From NCBI GenBank assembly GCA_027067965.1, contig JAMOUV010000004.1, positions 62,001 to 126,000 on the forward strand: DNA of 64,000 nt, written 5' to 3'. The notes below the pieces were generated by a model that saw nothing but the letters and a program-made list of their open reading frames with translations, was not told the origin of the DNA and ran no database searches. Position 1 is the stretch's first letter, and the number at the start of each line of letters is the position of its first letter. Positions 18,714 to 27,267 of the stretch are shown here, piece by piece. The DNA comes from Flavobacteriales bacterium. Lineage in GTDB: Bacteria; Bacteroidota; Bacteroidia; Flavobacteriales; Flavobacteriaceae. Position numbers and translations under genes: made by a program.

Positions 18714-19072
18714 TCAAATAATGTTTTGATATTTTCGGCAGGCCTGCCCAAAACGGCTTTATTTTCAAATATTACAATAGGCCGTTCTATTAGTTTCGGA
18801 TTTTGTGCCATTATTTCAATCAATTCATCATCGGTTAATTCCTTTCCTTTATATTTTTCTTTCCAAATTTTTTCTTGTTTACGTAAAATTTCCCGAGGAC
18901 TCTTGTTCATCATTTTCAACACCGCCCTAAGTTCGGTTGCAGAAGGGGGGTCATCCAAATATTTTCTCATATGAACCGTATGTCCTTTTTCTTCGGCTAA
19001 TTGCTTCAATATATTAAACCCTTCTCTACTTTTTCTGCATCTCGGATTATGCCATATTACTACTCTTCCCAT
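18710..19072 (-). CDS. ArsC-family reductase (thioredoxin-fold arsenate reductase-like)
   Basis: This 120-residue thioredoxin-fold protein starts with WHNPRCRKSREG, where Cys12 matches the catalytic cysteine of glutaredoxin-linked ArsC. The second family motif, ERPIV followed by LGRP, is also present. It may reduce arsenate, but many Bacteroidota ArsC-like proteins lie outside ars operons and have no tested function. There is no arsenite pump or ArsR nearby. It is the first gene of the operon containing oxyR, so a redox role under peroxide stress is an alternative. Confidence 0.85.
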   Translation of the reverse strand: MGRVVIWHNPRCRKSREGFNILKQLAEEKGHTVHMRKYLDDPPSATELRAVLKMMNKSPREILRKQEKIWKEKYKGKELTDDELIEIMAQNPKLIERPIVIFENKAVLGRPAENIKTLFE

Positions 19073-19091
19073 TTTCTATTTTTTTGCTTCG

Positions 19092-19099
19092 CAAATTTA
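19092..19099 (-). promoter_or_regulatory. Probable -7 box upstream of the arsC-oxyR-recF operon
   Basis: Minus-strand TAAATTTG, an exact TAnnTTTG match, 19 bases before the arsC-like start. No TTG lies at the right distance upstream, so the promoter is only half supported. It would drive the overlapping chain down to the CDP-alcohol transferase gene. Confidence 0.5.
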
Positions 19100-19124
19100 T
19101 AACAATTCGAAATAAATTTTAATC

Positions 19125-20510
19125 TTAGATTTTTTCCAATTCCACCGTAAAATGCCTTAAAATAGGCGGCTCATATACAATTCGATAACCGGTTTTTGCC
19201 TCATGGCGTGTGCCGTAGATATGCTTAAGCACCTCCGCTACAAAATTCATGTGATTATTGGAATAAACACGACGCGGAATAGCCAGCCGTACCAATTCCA
19301 ATTTCGGATAGCGATTTTCCCGCGTAACCGGATCGCGGTCGGCCATAATAGTTCCTATTTCCACCCCTCTAATACCTCCCACCTTATATAATTCTATTGC
19401 TAAGGATTGTGCTCTGAATTGCTCGCGGGGAATGGTGGGCACAAAACGATTGGCATCCAAATAAATGGCATGCCCTCCGATAGGTTGTTGTACCGGTACT
19501 TCCAATTCCATTAATCTACGTCCCAAATAATGCACTTGTTCCACCCGGCTTTCCAAATAATCGAATTCCGTCGCTTCGTCCAAACCTACCGCCAAAGCCC
19601 CCATATCACGACCGGCCATTCCGCCATATGTAATAAATCCTTCATAAAGTATATTGTAAACGATTGCCTTTCGATAAGTTTCCTCGTCTTTCAAAGCAAT
19701 AAATCCTCCGATATTGACCAAACCGTCCTTTTTGGCACTCATCAGCATGCCATCGGCATAAGAAAACATTTCTTTGGCTATTTGCTTGATGGACTTGTCC
19801 TTAAATTCACGCTCCCTTTTCTTTATGAAATAAGTATTTTCGGCAAACCGGGCCGCATCGAAATACAAAGGAATTCCGTATTTTTTGCATAATGCCGAAA
19901 CTTCTCTGATATTTTGCATACTTACCGGCTGTCCGCCCGCAGTGTTACAAGTCACCGTCACGATGACAAAAGGAATCCTTTGACGGCCGTATTTTTTGAA
20001 GGCATCTTCCAATTTTTGCAAATCCACATTTCCTTTAAACGGATGATAGTGTTCGGTATCATATGCCTCATCAATCGTGCAATCCAAAGCCGTGGCTTTT
20101 CTTAATTCGATATGGGCTTTGGTGGTATCGAAATGCATATTTCCCGGAATAATGTCGCCTTCCTTCACCAAGGCGGAAAATAATACATTCTCGGCTCCCC
20201 TACCCTGATGAGTGGGAATCAAGTACTTAAAACCCGTAATACGTTCTACTGTTTCTTTCAATAAATCAAACGAACGGGAACCGGCATAGGATTCGTCTCC
20301 CCGCATCATTTCGGCCCATTGCTCGTCGCTCATAGCACCCGTACCGCTATCGGTTAATAAATCGATAAATACTTGGTAACTTTTGAGTTTAAACAAATTA
20401 TATTTGGCTTCTTTAATCCATTTTTCCCTTTCTTCCGGCGTACTACGACGGATTTTCTCCACCGTTTTGATCTTATAGGGTTCGGCGAATGGGAATTCGG
20501 GAATATTCAT
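19125..20510 (-). CDS. tnaA: Tryptophanase (L-tryptophan indole-lyase)
   Basis: This PLP enzyme of 461 residues belongs to the tryptophanase / tyrosine phenol-lyase family (LLTDSGTGAMSDEQWA, PTHQGRGAEN, MSAKKD with the PLP lysine at 261). Two sites separate the two activities. The C-terminus reads LRHFT with His453, the tryptophanase histidine (His463 in E. coli), where lyases acting on tyrosine have Phe. The residue matching Arg381 of tyrosine phenol-lyase is hydrophobic here (GVEIG). It should turn tryptophan into indole, pyruvate and ammonia. ATG 20510 fits family length better than the upstream 20561. I see no TnaC-like leader peptide and no tnaB permease beside it. Confidence 0.92.
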   Translation of the reverse strand: MNIPEFPFAEPYKIKTVEKIRRSTPEEREKWIKEAKYNLFKLKSYQVFIDLLTDSGTGAMSDEQWAEMMRGDESYAGSRSFDLLKETVERITGFKYLIPTHQGRGAENVLFSALVKEGDIIPGNMHFDTTKAHIELRKATALDCTIDEAYDTEHYHPFKGNVDLQKLEDAFKKYGRQRIPFVIVTVTCNTAGGQPVSMQNIREVSALCKKYGIPLYFDAARFAENTYFIKKREREFKDKSIKQIAKEMFSYADGMLMSAKKDGLVNIGGFIALKDEETYRKAIVYNILYEGFITYGGMAGRDMGALAVGLDEATEFDYLESRVEQVHYLGRRLMELEVPVQQPIGGHAIYLDANRFVPTIPREQFRAQSLAIELYKVGGIRGVEIGTIMADRDPVTRENRYPKLELVRLAIPRRVYSNNHMNFVAEVLKHIYGTRHEAKTGYRIVYEPPILRHFTVELEKI

Positions 20511-20634
20511 GTCATGAATTTTGTTGAAAGATAAGAATTTTTTTGTTGCAATTGTAACCAAATCATCATTTCTTTCTTCGTTTAATCCGTTAAAAGAAAT
20601 ATTTTTAATTGCTTGTTTGATTAAAATAGCAGAC

Positions 20635-22092
20635 TTATTGCGATGGCAATTCAGCCGTTAGTATCTCCCATTCATTATTTGCTTCGAATGTAATAGTTTG
20701 ACCGGCAAAAATCATCAAAGTGTCACCATGATCGGCTTCAATTCCATTAATTTTAATCTTATGCCCGAAAGCATTTAAAACGATCAAAAATTTTTTCGTT
20801 TTCATTCCGAATAAACTCCTAAGGGGAATTCTTTTTACAATAAAAAAAGGCGTCTCCAATATATGCTTGTTGATTTTTAGCGGTCCGGCTTGAAAATTTA
20901 TAGCGCGCAATGCTTTTTCTACATGCAACTCTCGTGGTTTTCCTTTATCATCCTTGCGATTATAATCATAAATTCTATAAGTAATATCGGAGCTTTGTTG
21001 AATCTCTGCCAATAAAATTCCCGCTCCGATAGCATGAACCGTACCTGCCGGAATATAATACCAATCGCCGGGTTTCACTTCTATGGCATTCAATATACTT
21101 TCCACACCGGCTTCTTTTAAGCTCTTAATATAATCCTCACGAGTAATTCCGGGTTTGAATCCCAGATATAATTTGCTCCCCGGCTCAGCGGCCAAGATAT
21201 ACCATGTTTCATTTTTACCATATGATTGACGTTCTTCCCGGGCCATTTTATCATCCGGGTGAACTTGGACGGACAAATCGTCTTGCGCATCGATATATTT
21301 TACCAATAACGGAAAATCTTTTTCCAATTCCACCTCGCCCCAAAATTCCCCGTCCAAGACTTTCCATAAAAAACGCATGTCCATCCCTTTAAAAAAACCG
21401 TTCCGTACACGGGATTCCTTTTGTTCCACGGCCGATACTTCCCAACTTTCACCTGTTTTGTCCGAGGGAATTTGTTTGCCGAAAAAAGTCTTTAATCGAT
21501 TGCCACCCCAAATTTTTTCTTCAAAATGCGGATCGAAAATAAGAGGTTTATCCATAAACATTTTTCCTGCCTCACGAACCAAGACTTCATAAGATTCATT
21601 AAAAATAATTTTGAACCATGCCGTGTATTTTTCCGGATTTTTTTTAATATCTTCCTTAATTTCAGATAAATACATATATTCGTAGGCATCCGCTTCCTTT
21701 GGATTTAGTTGGGGCTCGCCGTCAAATTTTCCAATAAATACATGATCCAATTCATGTTCGGTCAGTCCCCGGTCCAATTCGGCTTTGTATATAAAATGAA
21801 AGATTTCGCGAAGTTCGGTTGCAAATCCCATTTCTTCTTGCAATCGCCTTTCGGCCGCCTCAATCGTTTCTTCGCCGGGTCGCGGGTGACTACAAACCGT
21901 ATTGGTCCATAAACCGCCCGAATGATACTTACCGCTTGCCCGGCGCTGCATCATTAACCGGCCTTCATTATTAAATATAAATACCGAAAAAGCCCTATGA
22001 AGCAGGCCTTTTCGGTGCGCTTCCATTTTGGACATTACTCCTATCGGATGATCCGAATTATCTATAAGTATAACTTTTTCCTCCTTTTTCAT
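20635..22092 (-). CDS. Fused isopentenyl-diphosphate isomerase (type 1) and mannose-6-phosphate isomerase
   Basis: A single 485-residue frame encodes two enzymes. Residues 1-175 are a Nudix-type Idi: Cys67 in TNTVCSHP, the Nudix-like EAAERRLQEEMG and catalytic glutamates in TEHELDHVF (112-114). Residues 180-485 are a type I ManA: KIWGGNRL, zinc ligands Gln276 and His278 in SVQVHPDD, Glu295 in NETWYIL and His353 in PAGTVHAI. No stop or frame change separates them. An ATG pair at Met178/Met180 (Met180 at 21555), preceded by AGGCAGG, could also start ManA alone. Idi balances IPP and DMAPP; ManA links fructose-6-P and mannose-6-P. The start is ATG 22092. Confidence 0.9.
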   Translation of the reverse strand: MKKEEKVILIDNSDHPIGVMSKMEAHRKGLLHRAFSVFIFNNEGRLMMQRRASGKYHSGGLWTNTVCSHPRPGEETIEAAERRLQEEMGFATELREIFHFIYKAELDRGLTEHELDHVFIGKFDGEPQLNPKEADAYEYMYLSEIKEDIKKNPEKYTAWFKIIFNESYEVLVREAGKMFMDKPLIFDPHFEEKIWGGNRLKTFFGKQIPSDKTGESWEVSAVEQKESRVRNGFFKGMDMRFLWKVLDGEFWGEVELEKDFPLLVKYIDAQDDLSVQVHPDDKMAREERQSYGKNETWYILAAEPGSKLYLGFKPGITREDYIKSLKEAGVESILNAIEVKPGDWYYIPAGTVHAIGAGILLAEIQQSSDITYRIYDYNRKDDKGKPRELHVEKALRAINFQAGPLKINKHILETPFFIVKRIPLRSLFGMKTKKFLIVLNAFGHKIKINGIEADHGDTLMIFAGQTITFEANNEWEILTAELPSQ

Positions 22093-22096
22093 GAGA

Positions 22097-22104
22097 CAAA
22101 AATA
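22097..22104 (-). promoter_or_regulatory. Possible -7 box directly before idi-manA
   Basis: Minus-strand TATTTTTG matches TAnnTTTG and ends 4 bases before ATG 22092. If used, the transcript would be leaderless or nearly so. A TTG lies 24 bases upstream (22129-22131), slightly beyond the usual spacing. Confidence 0.35.
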
Positions 22105-22144
22105 GTCAATTTCCAGCGCTTTATAAGGCAATAAATTAAATTCT

Positions 22145-22152
22145 TATATTTG
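22145..22152 (+). promoter_or_regulatory. Probable -7 box of the DUF4395 gene
   Basis: Plus-strand TATATTTG, an exact TAnnTTTG match, 17 bases before ATG 22170. No -33 TTG is seen at the expected distance. Confidence 0.5.
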
Positions 22153-22169
22153 CAACAAAAGTTACATAG

Positions 22170-22628
22170 ATGAAGAAGCACAATGGTTCATGTCCGGTTG
22201 ATTATCGTCAAATCGATCAAAATTTAGTGCGAGCATATGCGTTTATTATTTTTGTCATATTACTGTTTTTACTATTATTTAAATGGAAAGGATTATTAGT
22301 TATACTGATTTTGGATTTTTTTCTACGCCTCCTATTCGGTATCAAAGGCGGTTTATTTTGCCGGCCTTTATCTTTTTTGCTGAGGGCATTAAAAATTGCA
22401 GAAAAACCTATCAATGCCTTACCAAAAAAATTTGCAGTTAAAATAGGATTTCTTTTTTCGATATTATTGGGCATCTTTTATTTAAGCGGTTGGCATACGG
22501 CTTACGGCATCACGTTGTACATATTCCTTATTGCAGTCGGATTGGAAGTTTTTTTTAATTTTTGTCTGGCGTGTTATTTTTATGGTTTTTTTACCAAAAA
22601 TTCATCTCAAGACGGAATTTTCAAATAA
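22170..22628 (+). CDS. DUF4395 family membrane protein
   Basis: This 152-residue protein begins with CPVDYRQIDQNLVRAYAF, the DUF4395 opening. The rest also fits: four hydrophobic helices, a central polar segment ending in NALPKKFAVKIGF, and the late cysteines FNFCLACYFYG. DUF4395 proteins are small inner membrane proteins whose function is not established, and the conserved Cys pairs may be redox active. It is a single gene between the divergent idi-manA and rpoD. Confidence 0.8.
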   Translation: MKKHNGSCPVDYRQIDQNLVRAYAFIIFVILLFLLLFKWKGLLVILILDFFLRLLFGIKGGLFCRPLSFLLRALKIAEKPINALPKKFAVKIGFLFSILLGIFYLSGWHTAYGITLYIFLIAVGLEVFFNFCLACYFYGFFTKNSSQDGIFK

Positions 22629-22752
22629 ACTATCTGGCCCAATGTCCCGGATTCGCTGAAAAACAAAAGGATTTTCATTTTTCCAATACCTTTTTGTAAC
22701 ATTTTCAGTGCATTTACGTATATATAAATGAACCAAAATTTTATTTAGCCCG

Positions 22753-23616
22753 ATGAGACAATTAAAAATCACCAAACAAGTAACCAATCGTGAAACCGCT
22801 TCGTTGGATAAATATTTGCAAGAAATTGCAAAAGTGGACTTGATTACCGCAGACGAAGAAGTGGAACTGGCACAACGTATTAAAGCCGGCGATCGCCAAG
22901 CTTTGGAAAAATTAGTCAAAGCCAATTTACGTTTTGTTGTTTCCGTTGCCAAACAATATCAAAATCAAGGACTTTCCCTACCCGATTTGATCAACGAAGG
23001 CAATATGGGATTAATCAAAGCGGCTGAACGTTTTGATGAAAAACGCGGCTTTAAATTTATTTCTTATGCCGTTTGGTGGATACGCCAATCCATTTTGCAA
23101 GCCCTTGCCGAACAATCCAGAATTGTCCGCTTACCGTTAAATAAAATCGGTGCTATAAACAAAATCAACAAAGCATATGCCCGTTTGGAACAAGCCCTGG
23201 AACGTCCGCCTTCATTGGAAGAATTGGCCGAAGAACTGGATATGCGCGTGGAAGACGTCAAAGAATCTTTGAAAAATGCCGGACGACATGTATCGGTAGA
23301 TGCCCCGTTGGTGGAAGGCGAAGATTCCAATTTACTTGACGTATTGCGGGCCGGTGACGTACCGAATCCCGATAAAGAATTAATCCAAGAATCTCTTAGA
23401 ACCGAAATAGAAAGGGCGCTTTCCACATTAAGTCCGCGCGAAGCCGACGTGATTCGTTTATATTACGGACTGAACGGAAATCATCCTTTAACGCTCGAAG
23501 AGATAGGCGAAACATTCGGATTAACGCGTGAACGTGTCCGTCAGATTAAAGAAAAGGCCATCCGCCGGCTTAAACACAGTTCGCGAAGCAAAATTCTAAA
23601 ACAATATTTAGGATAA
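22753..23616 (+). CDS. rpoD: Primary RNA polymerase sigma factor (RpoD/SigA, Bacteroidota type)
   Basis: At 287 residues this is the short primary sigma of Bacteroidota, lacking region 1.1 and its acidic spacer. Region 1.2 ([18 protein letters not shown]), region 2 ([40 protein letters not shown]), region 3 and region 4 (LTREDR-like [18 protein letters not shown]) are all present. This sigma reads promoters with TTG at -33 and TAnnTTTG at -7, the boxes seen repeatedly in this window. A strong hairpin terminator follows. No dnaG or rpsU is next to it. Confidence 0.96.
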   Translation: MRQLKITKQVTNRETASLDKYLQEIAKVDLITADEEVELAQRIKAGDRQALEKLVKANLRFVVSVAKQYQNQGLSLPDLINEGNMGLIKAAERFDEKRGFKFISYAVWWIRQSILQALAEQSRIVRLPLNKIGAINKINKAYARLEQALERPPSLEELAEELDMRVEDVKESLKNAGRHVSVDAPLVEGEDSNLLDVLRAGDVPNPDKELIQESLRTEIERALSTLSPREADVIRLYYGLNGNHPLTLEEIGETFGLTRERVRQIKEKAIRRLKHSSRSKILKQYLG

Positions 23617-23639
23617 TTACATTCTAAAACCTTATTACT

Positions 23640-23664
23640 AACCGCCTTTAGGGGCGGTTTTTTT
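23640..23664 (+). terminator. Rho-independent terminator of rpoD
   Basis: AACCGCC and GGCGGTT form the stem (23640-23646 and 23653-23659), followed by seven T. It lies 23 bases after the rpoD stop. Confidence 0.9.
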
Positions 23665-23706
23665 ATTACTAATAAATTTCCTTGTTGAAATGCTTATTAA
23701 ATCACA

Positions 23707-25194
23707 TTATAACTGAGATTTTTCATTTTTCAAAATTTCAATTAAATCCTGTGGTGATAATGTATTTTCATGATGAGTTCGTACATAAATATCCGCCGCT
23801 TTTCCATGCAGAAAAACGCCTTTTAATGCACTTTTCCATGGCGACAAACCTTGTGCCATCAATCCAGTAATAATGCCCGTCAATACATCGCCGCTTCCGG
23901 CTTTGGCCAAGGCGGGATTTCCGGTAGAATTAAATACCATTTTCTTCCCGTTTGTAATTAAAGTATGGGCGCCTTTCAAACATAAAACCACTTTTGTTTC
24001 CTTGGCAAATGCCTTGGCCGAGTCGAATTTCTCCAATGAATCGGCAGGTTTTTTCCCGGTCAATCGCGCAAATTCACCCGCATGTGGGGTCAAAACGGAT
24101 TGAGCAGGCAAATATTTAAGCCACCGCCTTTTCCGGGCCAGAATATTCAAGGCATCCGCATCAATCACAGCCGGTTTTTTTAGTTGTCTTAATAATTTAC
24201 CGAAAGATTGAACGGTTTTTCGATGCAATCCCAAGCCGGGTCCTATTCCGGCAGTAAATGCCATATCGGGAAGAAGAAAATCTTCATGAAAACTTTTTCC
24301 TTTAGCTCTCATACACATAATTTCGGGCATGGCCGTTTGCAAGACCGGAATTAATTTCCGCGGCACCATGGCACTGACCCATCCCGCCCCAATTACAAAG
24401 GCCGCTTTCGATGCAAATGCCACCGCACCGGCTTTGCCTTCCGACCCGCCGATTAACAACGCATGACTGTAATCTTTTTTTGATGAAAATTTTTTCCTTG
24501 GCGGCAAAGGATCTATGGCCGTCAAGTAAAACTTATCGGTATGGGTTTGACGAATGGCTTCGATATCCAATCCGATGTCCACCAATGAAAAAGAAGGCAC
24601 ATAAAGCCCGTTTTCTTCAAAAAAGAAACTGTATTTGGGAAATTGAAAACTAAAAACATGTGTGGACTTTACGATAGGATCTTTTTCCGAATTAAGCCGG
24701 TCGGCATAGAGCCCGGAAGGCATGTCTATTGCATAAATTATGCGACCCGATCGGTTCATAAATTCGATGGCAGCGGCTGCAATTCCGGAAGCGGGCCTGT
24801 TTAATCCCACGCCAAATATGGCATCGATATATAAATCCGCATCCCTCACAAGCGTTTCATCGAAATCTTCAACCGGCACTTTGGCTTTCAGTAATCTTTT
24901 GTAATTAATTTGAAAATCATCGCTTTCTTTTTTGCTAAACCGCACCACATATACCCGGACATCCATTCCTTTTTGCCATAATTTTCGTGCCAATACCAAA
25001 CCGTCTCCCCCGTTATTTCCCACACCCGCCATGATATTGATTTTTTGCAGAGGATTTAACATGGGTTCCAAATGTTGCAACAAACTATCCACCGCTCTTT
25101 CCATCAATTGTTCGGAAGTTATTTTTTGGTTTTCAATGGTTTTTCGGTCGATTTCTTTGATTTGCGGGGCGGAAAAAATTTTTATGCATTCCAT
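23707..25194 (-). CDS. nnr: Bifunctional NAD(P)H-hydrate epimerase / ADP-dependent NAD(P)H-hydrate dehydratase
   Basis: This 495-residue repair enzyme rescues damaged NADH and NADPH. The N-terminal half (about 1-210) is the epimerase NnrE with the signature AGVGNNGGDGLVLAR. The C-terminal half (about 220-495) is the ribokinase-like dehydratase NnrD, with GPGLGLHRKT, VLTPHAGEFARLTG and NPALAKAGSGDVLTG. Both parts are complete. It is transcribed away from fmt; the two starts are 35 bases apart and share a small promoter region. Confidence 0.95.
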   Translation of the reverse strand: MECIKIFSAPQIKEIDRKTIENQKITSEQLMERAVDSLLQHLEPMLNPLQKINIMAGVGNNGGDGLVLARKLWQKGMDVRVYVVRFSKKESDDFQINYKRLLKAKVPVEDFDETLVRDADLYIDAIFGVGLNRPASGIAAAAIEFMNRSGRIIYAIDMPSGLYADRLNSEKDPIVKSTHVFSFQFPKYSFFFEENGLYVPSFSLVDIGLDIEAIRQTHTDKFYLTAIDPLPPRKKFSSKKDYSHALLIGGSEGKAGAVAFASKAAFVIGAGWVSAMVPRKLIPVLQTAMPEIMCMRAKGKSFHEDFLLPDMAFTAGIGPGLGLHRKTVQSFGKLLRQLKKPAVIDADALNILARKRRWLKYLPAQSVLTPHAGEFARLTGKKPADSLEKFDSAKAFAKETKVVLCLKGAHTLITNGKKMVFNSTGNPALAKAGSGDVLTGIITGLMAQGLSPWKSALKGVFLHGKAADIYVRTHHENTLSPQDLIEILKNEKSQL

Positions 25195-25201
25195 TTTATT
25201 C

Positions 25202-25209
25202 TAATTTTG
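25202..25209 (+). promoter_or_regulatory. Probable -7 box of fmt
   Basis: Plus-strand TAATTTTG fits TAnnTTTG and lies 20 bases before ATG 25230, in the 35-base gap to the divergent nnr gene. The -33 element would fall inside the nnr start region, and I see no clear TTG there. Confidence 0.45.
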
Positions 25210-25229
25210 CGATATGAAGTTAAGAAATA

Positions 25230-26192
25230 ATGAATAAACAAGACAAAAAATCATTGAAAATAATTTTTTTCGGCACGCCGGATTTCGCCGTAGAAAGTCT
25301 CAAACGCATCGTAGAAGACGGCTGGCCGGTAGAAGCCGTCATTACAGCGCCCGACAAACCGGCGGGAAGAGGTAAGAAATTACGCGAAAGCGAAGTCAAA
25401 AAATTTGCAAAAGAACACGGTTTGAAAATCCTCCAACCCGGAAATCTCAAATCGGATGAATTTATCGAAGAACTAAAGAAAATAAATCCGGACGTGGGCG
25501 TAATTGTCGCTTTCCGCATGTTACCCGAAAAGGTTTGGGCACTCCCCCGTTACGGCACCTTTAACCTGCATGGCTCCTTGCTTCCGGATTATCGCGGTGC
25601 CGCACCAATCCATCATGCCATCATAAACGGAGAGGAAAAAACCGGTGTAACGACTTTTTTTATCGATAATAAAATCGATACGGGTGAAATTATCGATCAA
25701 AGAGAAATAAACATTGCGCCCGACGAAACATTCGGAGAACTTTACGATAAATTAAAACGTCTGGGAGCGGATTTGGTCTTGGAAACACTTAAAAACATTT
25801 CCGAAGGAAAAATCAAAACCCGTCCGCAGGATGACCGGAAAGCCAAACATCCCGCCCCGAAACTCACCAAAGAAAATACCAAAATCAATTGGAACCGGCC
25901 GGTAAAACAAATTTATGATTTTATTCGCGGATTATCGCCGTATCCGGGCGCATGGGCATGGCTCGAAACGGACGGAAAACCCAAAAGAATTCATATCTAT
26001 AAAGCGGATTTTGAAGAAGCAAATCATCATTTTTCACCGGGTCATGCCGTGATTTCCGGCAAAAAATTACGCATTGCCGTGCCCGGCGGATATATATTAC
26101 CCTTGCAATTAAAGCCCGAAAGCAAGAAAAGCATGAATGTCCGCGATTTCATAAACGGAATGAAGCACAAAGCCCGAATTCTATTCAAGTAA
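25230..26192 (+). CDS. fmt: Methionyl-tRNA formyltransferase
   Basis: This 320-residue enzyme formylates initiator Met-tRNA using 10-formyl-THF. The N-terminal catalytic domain shows IIFFGTPDFAV and FNLHGSLLPDYRGAAPI (the SLLPxYRG signature, with the catalytic Asn and His). The C-terminal OB-like domain from about 205 binds tRNA. It is not next to def, which would be the classic pairing. Length and motifs are normal. Confidence 0.96.
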   Translation: MNKQDKKSLKIIFFGTPDFAVESLKRIVEDGWPVEAVITAPDKPAGRGKKLRESEVKKFAKEHGLKILQPGNLKSDEFIEELKKINPDVGVIVAFRMLPEKVWALPRYGTFNLHGSLLPDYRGAAPIHHAIINGEEKTGVTTFFIDNKIDTGEIIDQREINIAPDETFGELYDKLKRLGADLVLETLKNISEGKIKTRPQDDRKAKHPAPKLTKENTKINWNRPVKQIYDFIRGLSPYPGAWAWLETDGKPKRIHIYKADFEEANHHFSPGHAVISGKKLRIAVPGGYILPLQLKPESKKSMNVRDFINGMKHKARILFK

Positions 26193-26319
26193 TTGACACA
26201 TACCGATTTAACACATACGGCTTCGTTAAAAAAACAATATAATTATTAATAATTCAAACTTTTATTTTTATCAAAACATCAAATAAATCAAAAGCATAGC
26301 AGATTTTTAATTTTTTTTT

Positions 26320-26327
26320 TATATTTG
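26320..26327 (+). promoter_or_regulatory. Probable -7 box of the HU gene
   Basis: Plus-strand TATATTTG, an exact TAnnTTTG match, directly after a run of T and 21 bases before ATG 26349. No TTG is found at -33; the T-tract may take its place. Confidence 0.5.
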
Positions 26328-26348
26328 TTGCATCAAAAATATATTGCT

Positions 26349-26618
26349 ATGAACAAGACCCAATTAATTGAAGCTATGGCCGCAGATGCCGGCATTAACA
26401 AAACCCAAGCAAAAAAAGCATTGGAATCATTTCTTAACAATGTAGCAAACACCTTAAAAAAAGGTGGTAAAGTTACATTGATCGGATTCGGAACTTTCTC
26501 CACAGTTACACGCAAAGCACGCGAAGGTCGTAATCCCGCCACCGGTAAAAAAATTACTATCCCCGCTAAAACCGTAGTAAAATTTAAAGCAGGTTCCGAA
26601 TTACAAAAAGGTTTGTAA
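26349..26618 (+). CDS. HU family DNA-binding protein
   Basis: This 89-residue histone-like protein has the HU/IHF fold: an N-terminal helical pair (MNKTQLIEAMAADAGINKTQAKKALESF) followed by IGFGTFSTVTRKAREGRNPATG, the strand and DNA-binding arm signature with GRNPxTG. It bends and compacts DNA in the nucleoid. ATG 26349 is used rather than an upstream TTG at 26325, because the -7 box overlaps that longer reading. It is a single-gene transcript with its own terminator. Confidence 0.95.
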   Translation: MNKTQLIEAMAADAGINKTQAKKALESFLNNVANTLKKGGKVTLIGFGTFSTVTRKAREGRNPATGKKITIPAKTVVKFKAGSELQKGL

Positions 26619-26644
26619 TTTAAAAGAAACCCTCTTAACTTTAT

Positions 26645-26676
26645 ACCGTCTTTTCGCACGAAAAGACGGTTTTTTA
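26645..26676 (+). terminator. Rho-independent terminator of the HU gene
   Basis: A perfect 12-bp stem (26645-26656 and 26659-26670, built on ACCGTCTTTTCG) is followed by six T. It lies 27 bases after the HU stop and 14 bases before the next gene. Confidence 0.9.
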
Positions 26677-26689
26677 TATTCAAAAAATT

Positions 26690-27226
26690 ATGAAAGGGAA
26701 ATTATTAATTGCCACGCCCGAATTGCTTACCGATTCTATTTTTTCGCAAAGCGTTATTCTTATTGTTGATGATCATGAAGAAGGAACCGTAGGATTTATT
26801 CTAAACAAACCTCTTCCGGTTTTGGTCAAAGAAGTAACCGATATAAATAGTTCTTTACAAATCTACGATGGCGGGCCCGTATCGATCGATCAAATGTATT
26901 TCCTTCATAATGCGCCCGAAATCATTCCGGGTGGTCAGCAAGTTTATGACAATTTATTTTGGGGCGGCGATATTCGCGTGGTAAAAGAAATCTTTGATGA
27001 TAATGAATCCCTGCTTCAGGACAGAATAAAATTTTTTATAGGATATAGCGGCTGGGGTAAAGAACAACTTGAAAATGAAATTAATGAGGGCGCATGGTTG
27101 GTCTCGGAAAAAAAACTCGATATTTTCAAAATCAACCCGAAAAATCTTTGGAAAAAACTTCTTGTGGAAGTCGATCCTGCGATGGAATTATGGAAAAATG
27201 CACCACAAAATCCCGAATTAAATTAA
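26690..27226 (+). CDS. YqgE/AlgH family protein
   Basis: This 178-residue protein carries the family pattern: LLIATPELLTDSIFSQSVILIVDD at the start, GTVGFILNKPL at about 32-42, the YDGGPV motif near 59-64 and GYSGWGKEQLENEI near 118. AlgH/YqgE is widespread, but its biochemical function is not settled; in Pseudomonas it was first linked to alginate regulation. It follows the HU terminator and precedes fabD by 41 bases. Confidence 0.9.
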   Translation: MKGKLLIATPELLTDSIFSQSVILIVDDHEEGTVGFILNKPLPVLVKEVTDINSSLQIYDGGPVSIDQMYFLHNAPEIIPGGQQVYDNLFWGGDIRVVKEIFDDNESLLQDRIKFFIGYSGWGKEQLENEINEGAWLVSEKKLDIFKINPKNLWKKLLVEVDPAMELWKNAPQNPELN

Positions 27227-27267
27227 TTTTTTAGGATAAATATTTATCTTGCGACAAATTTTTATTT

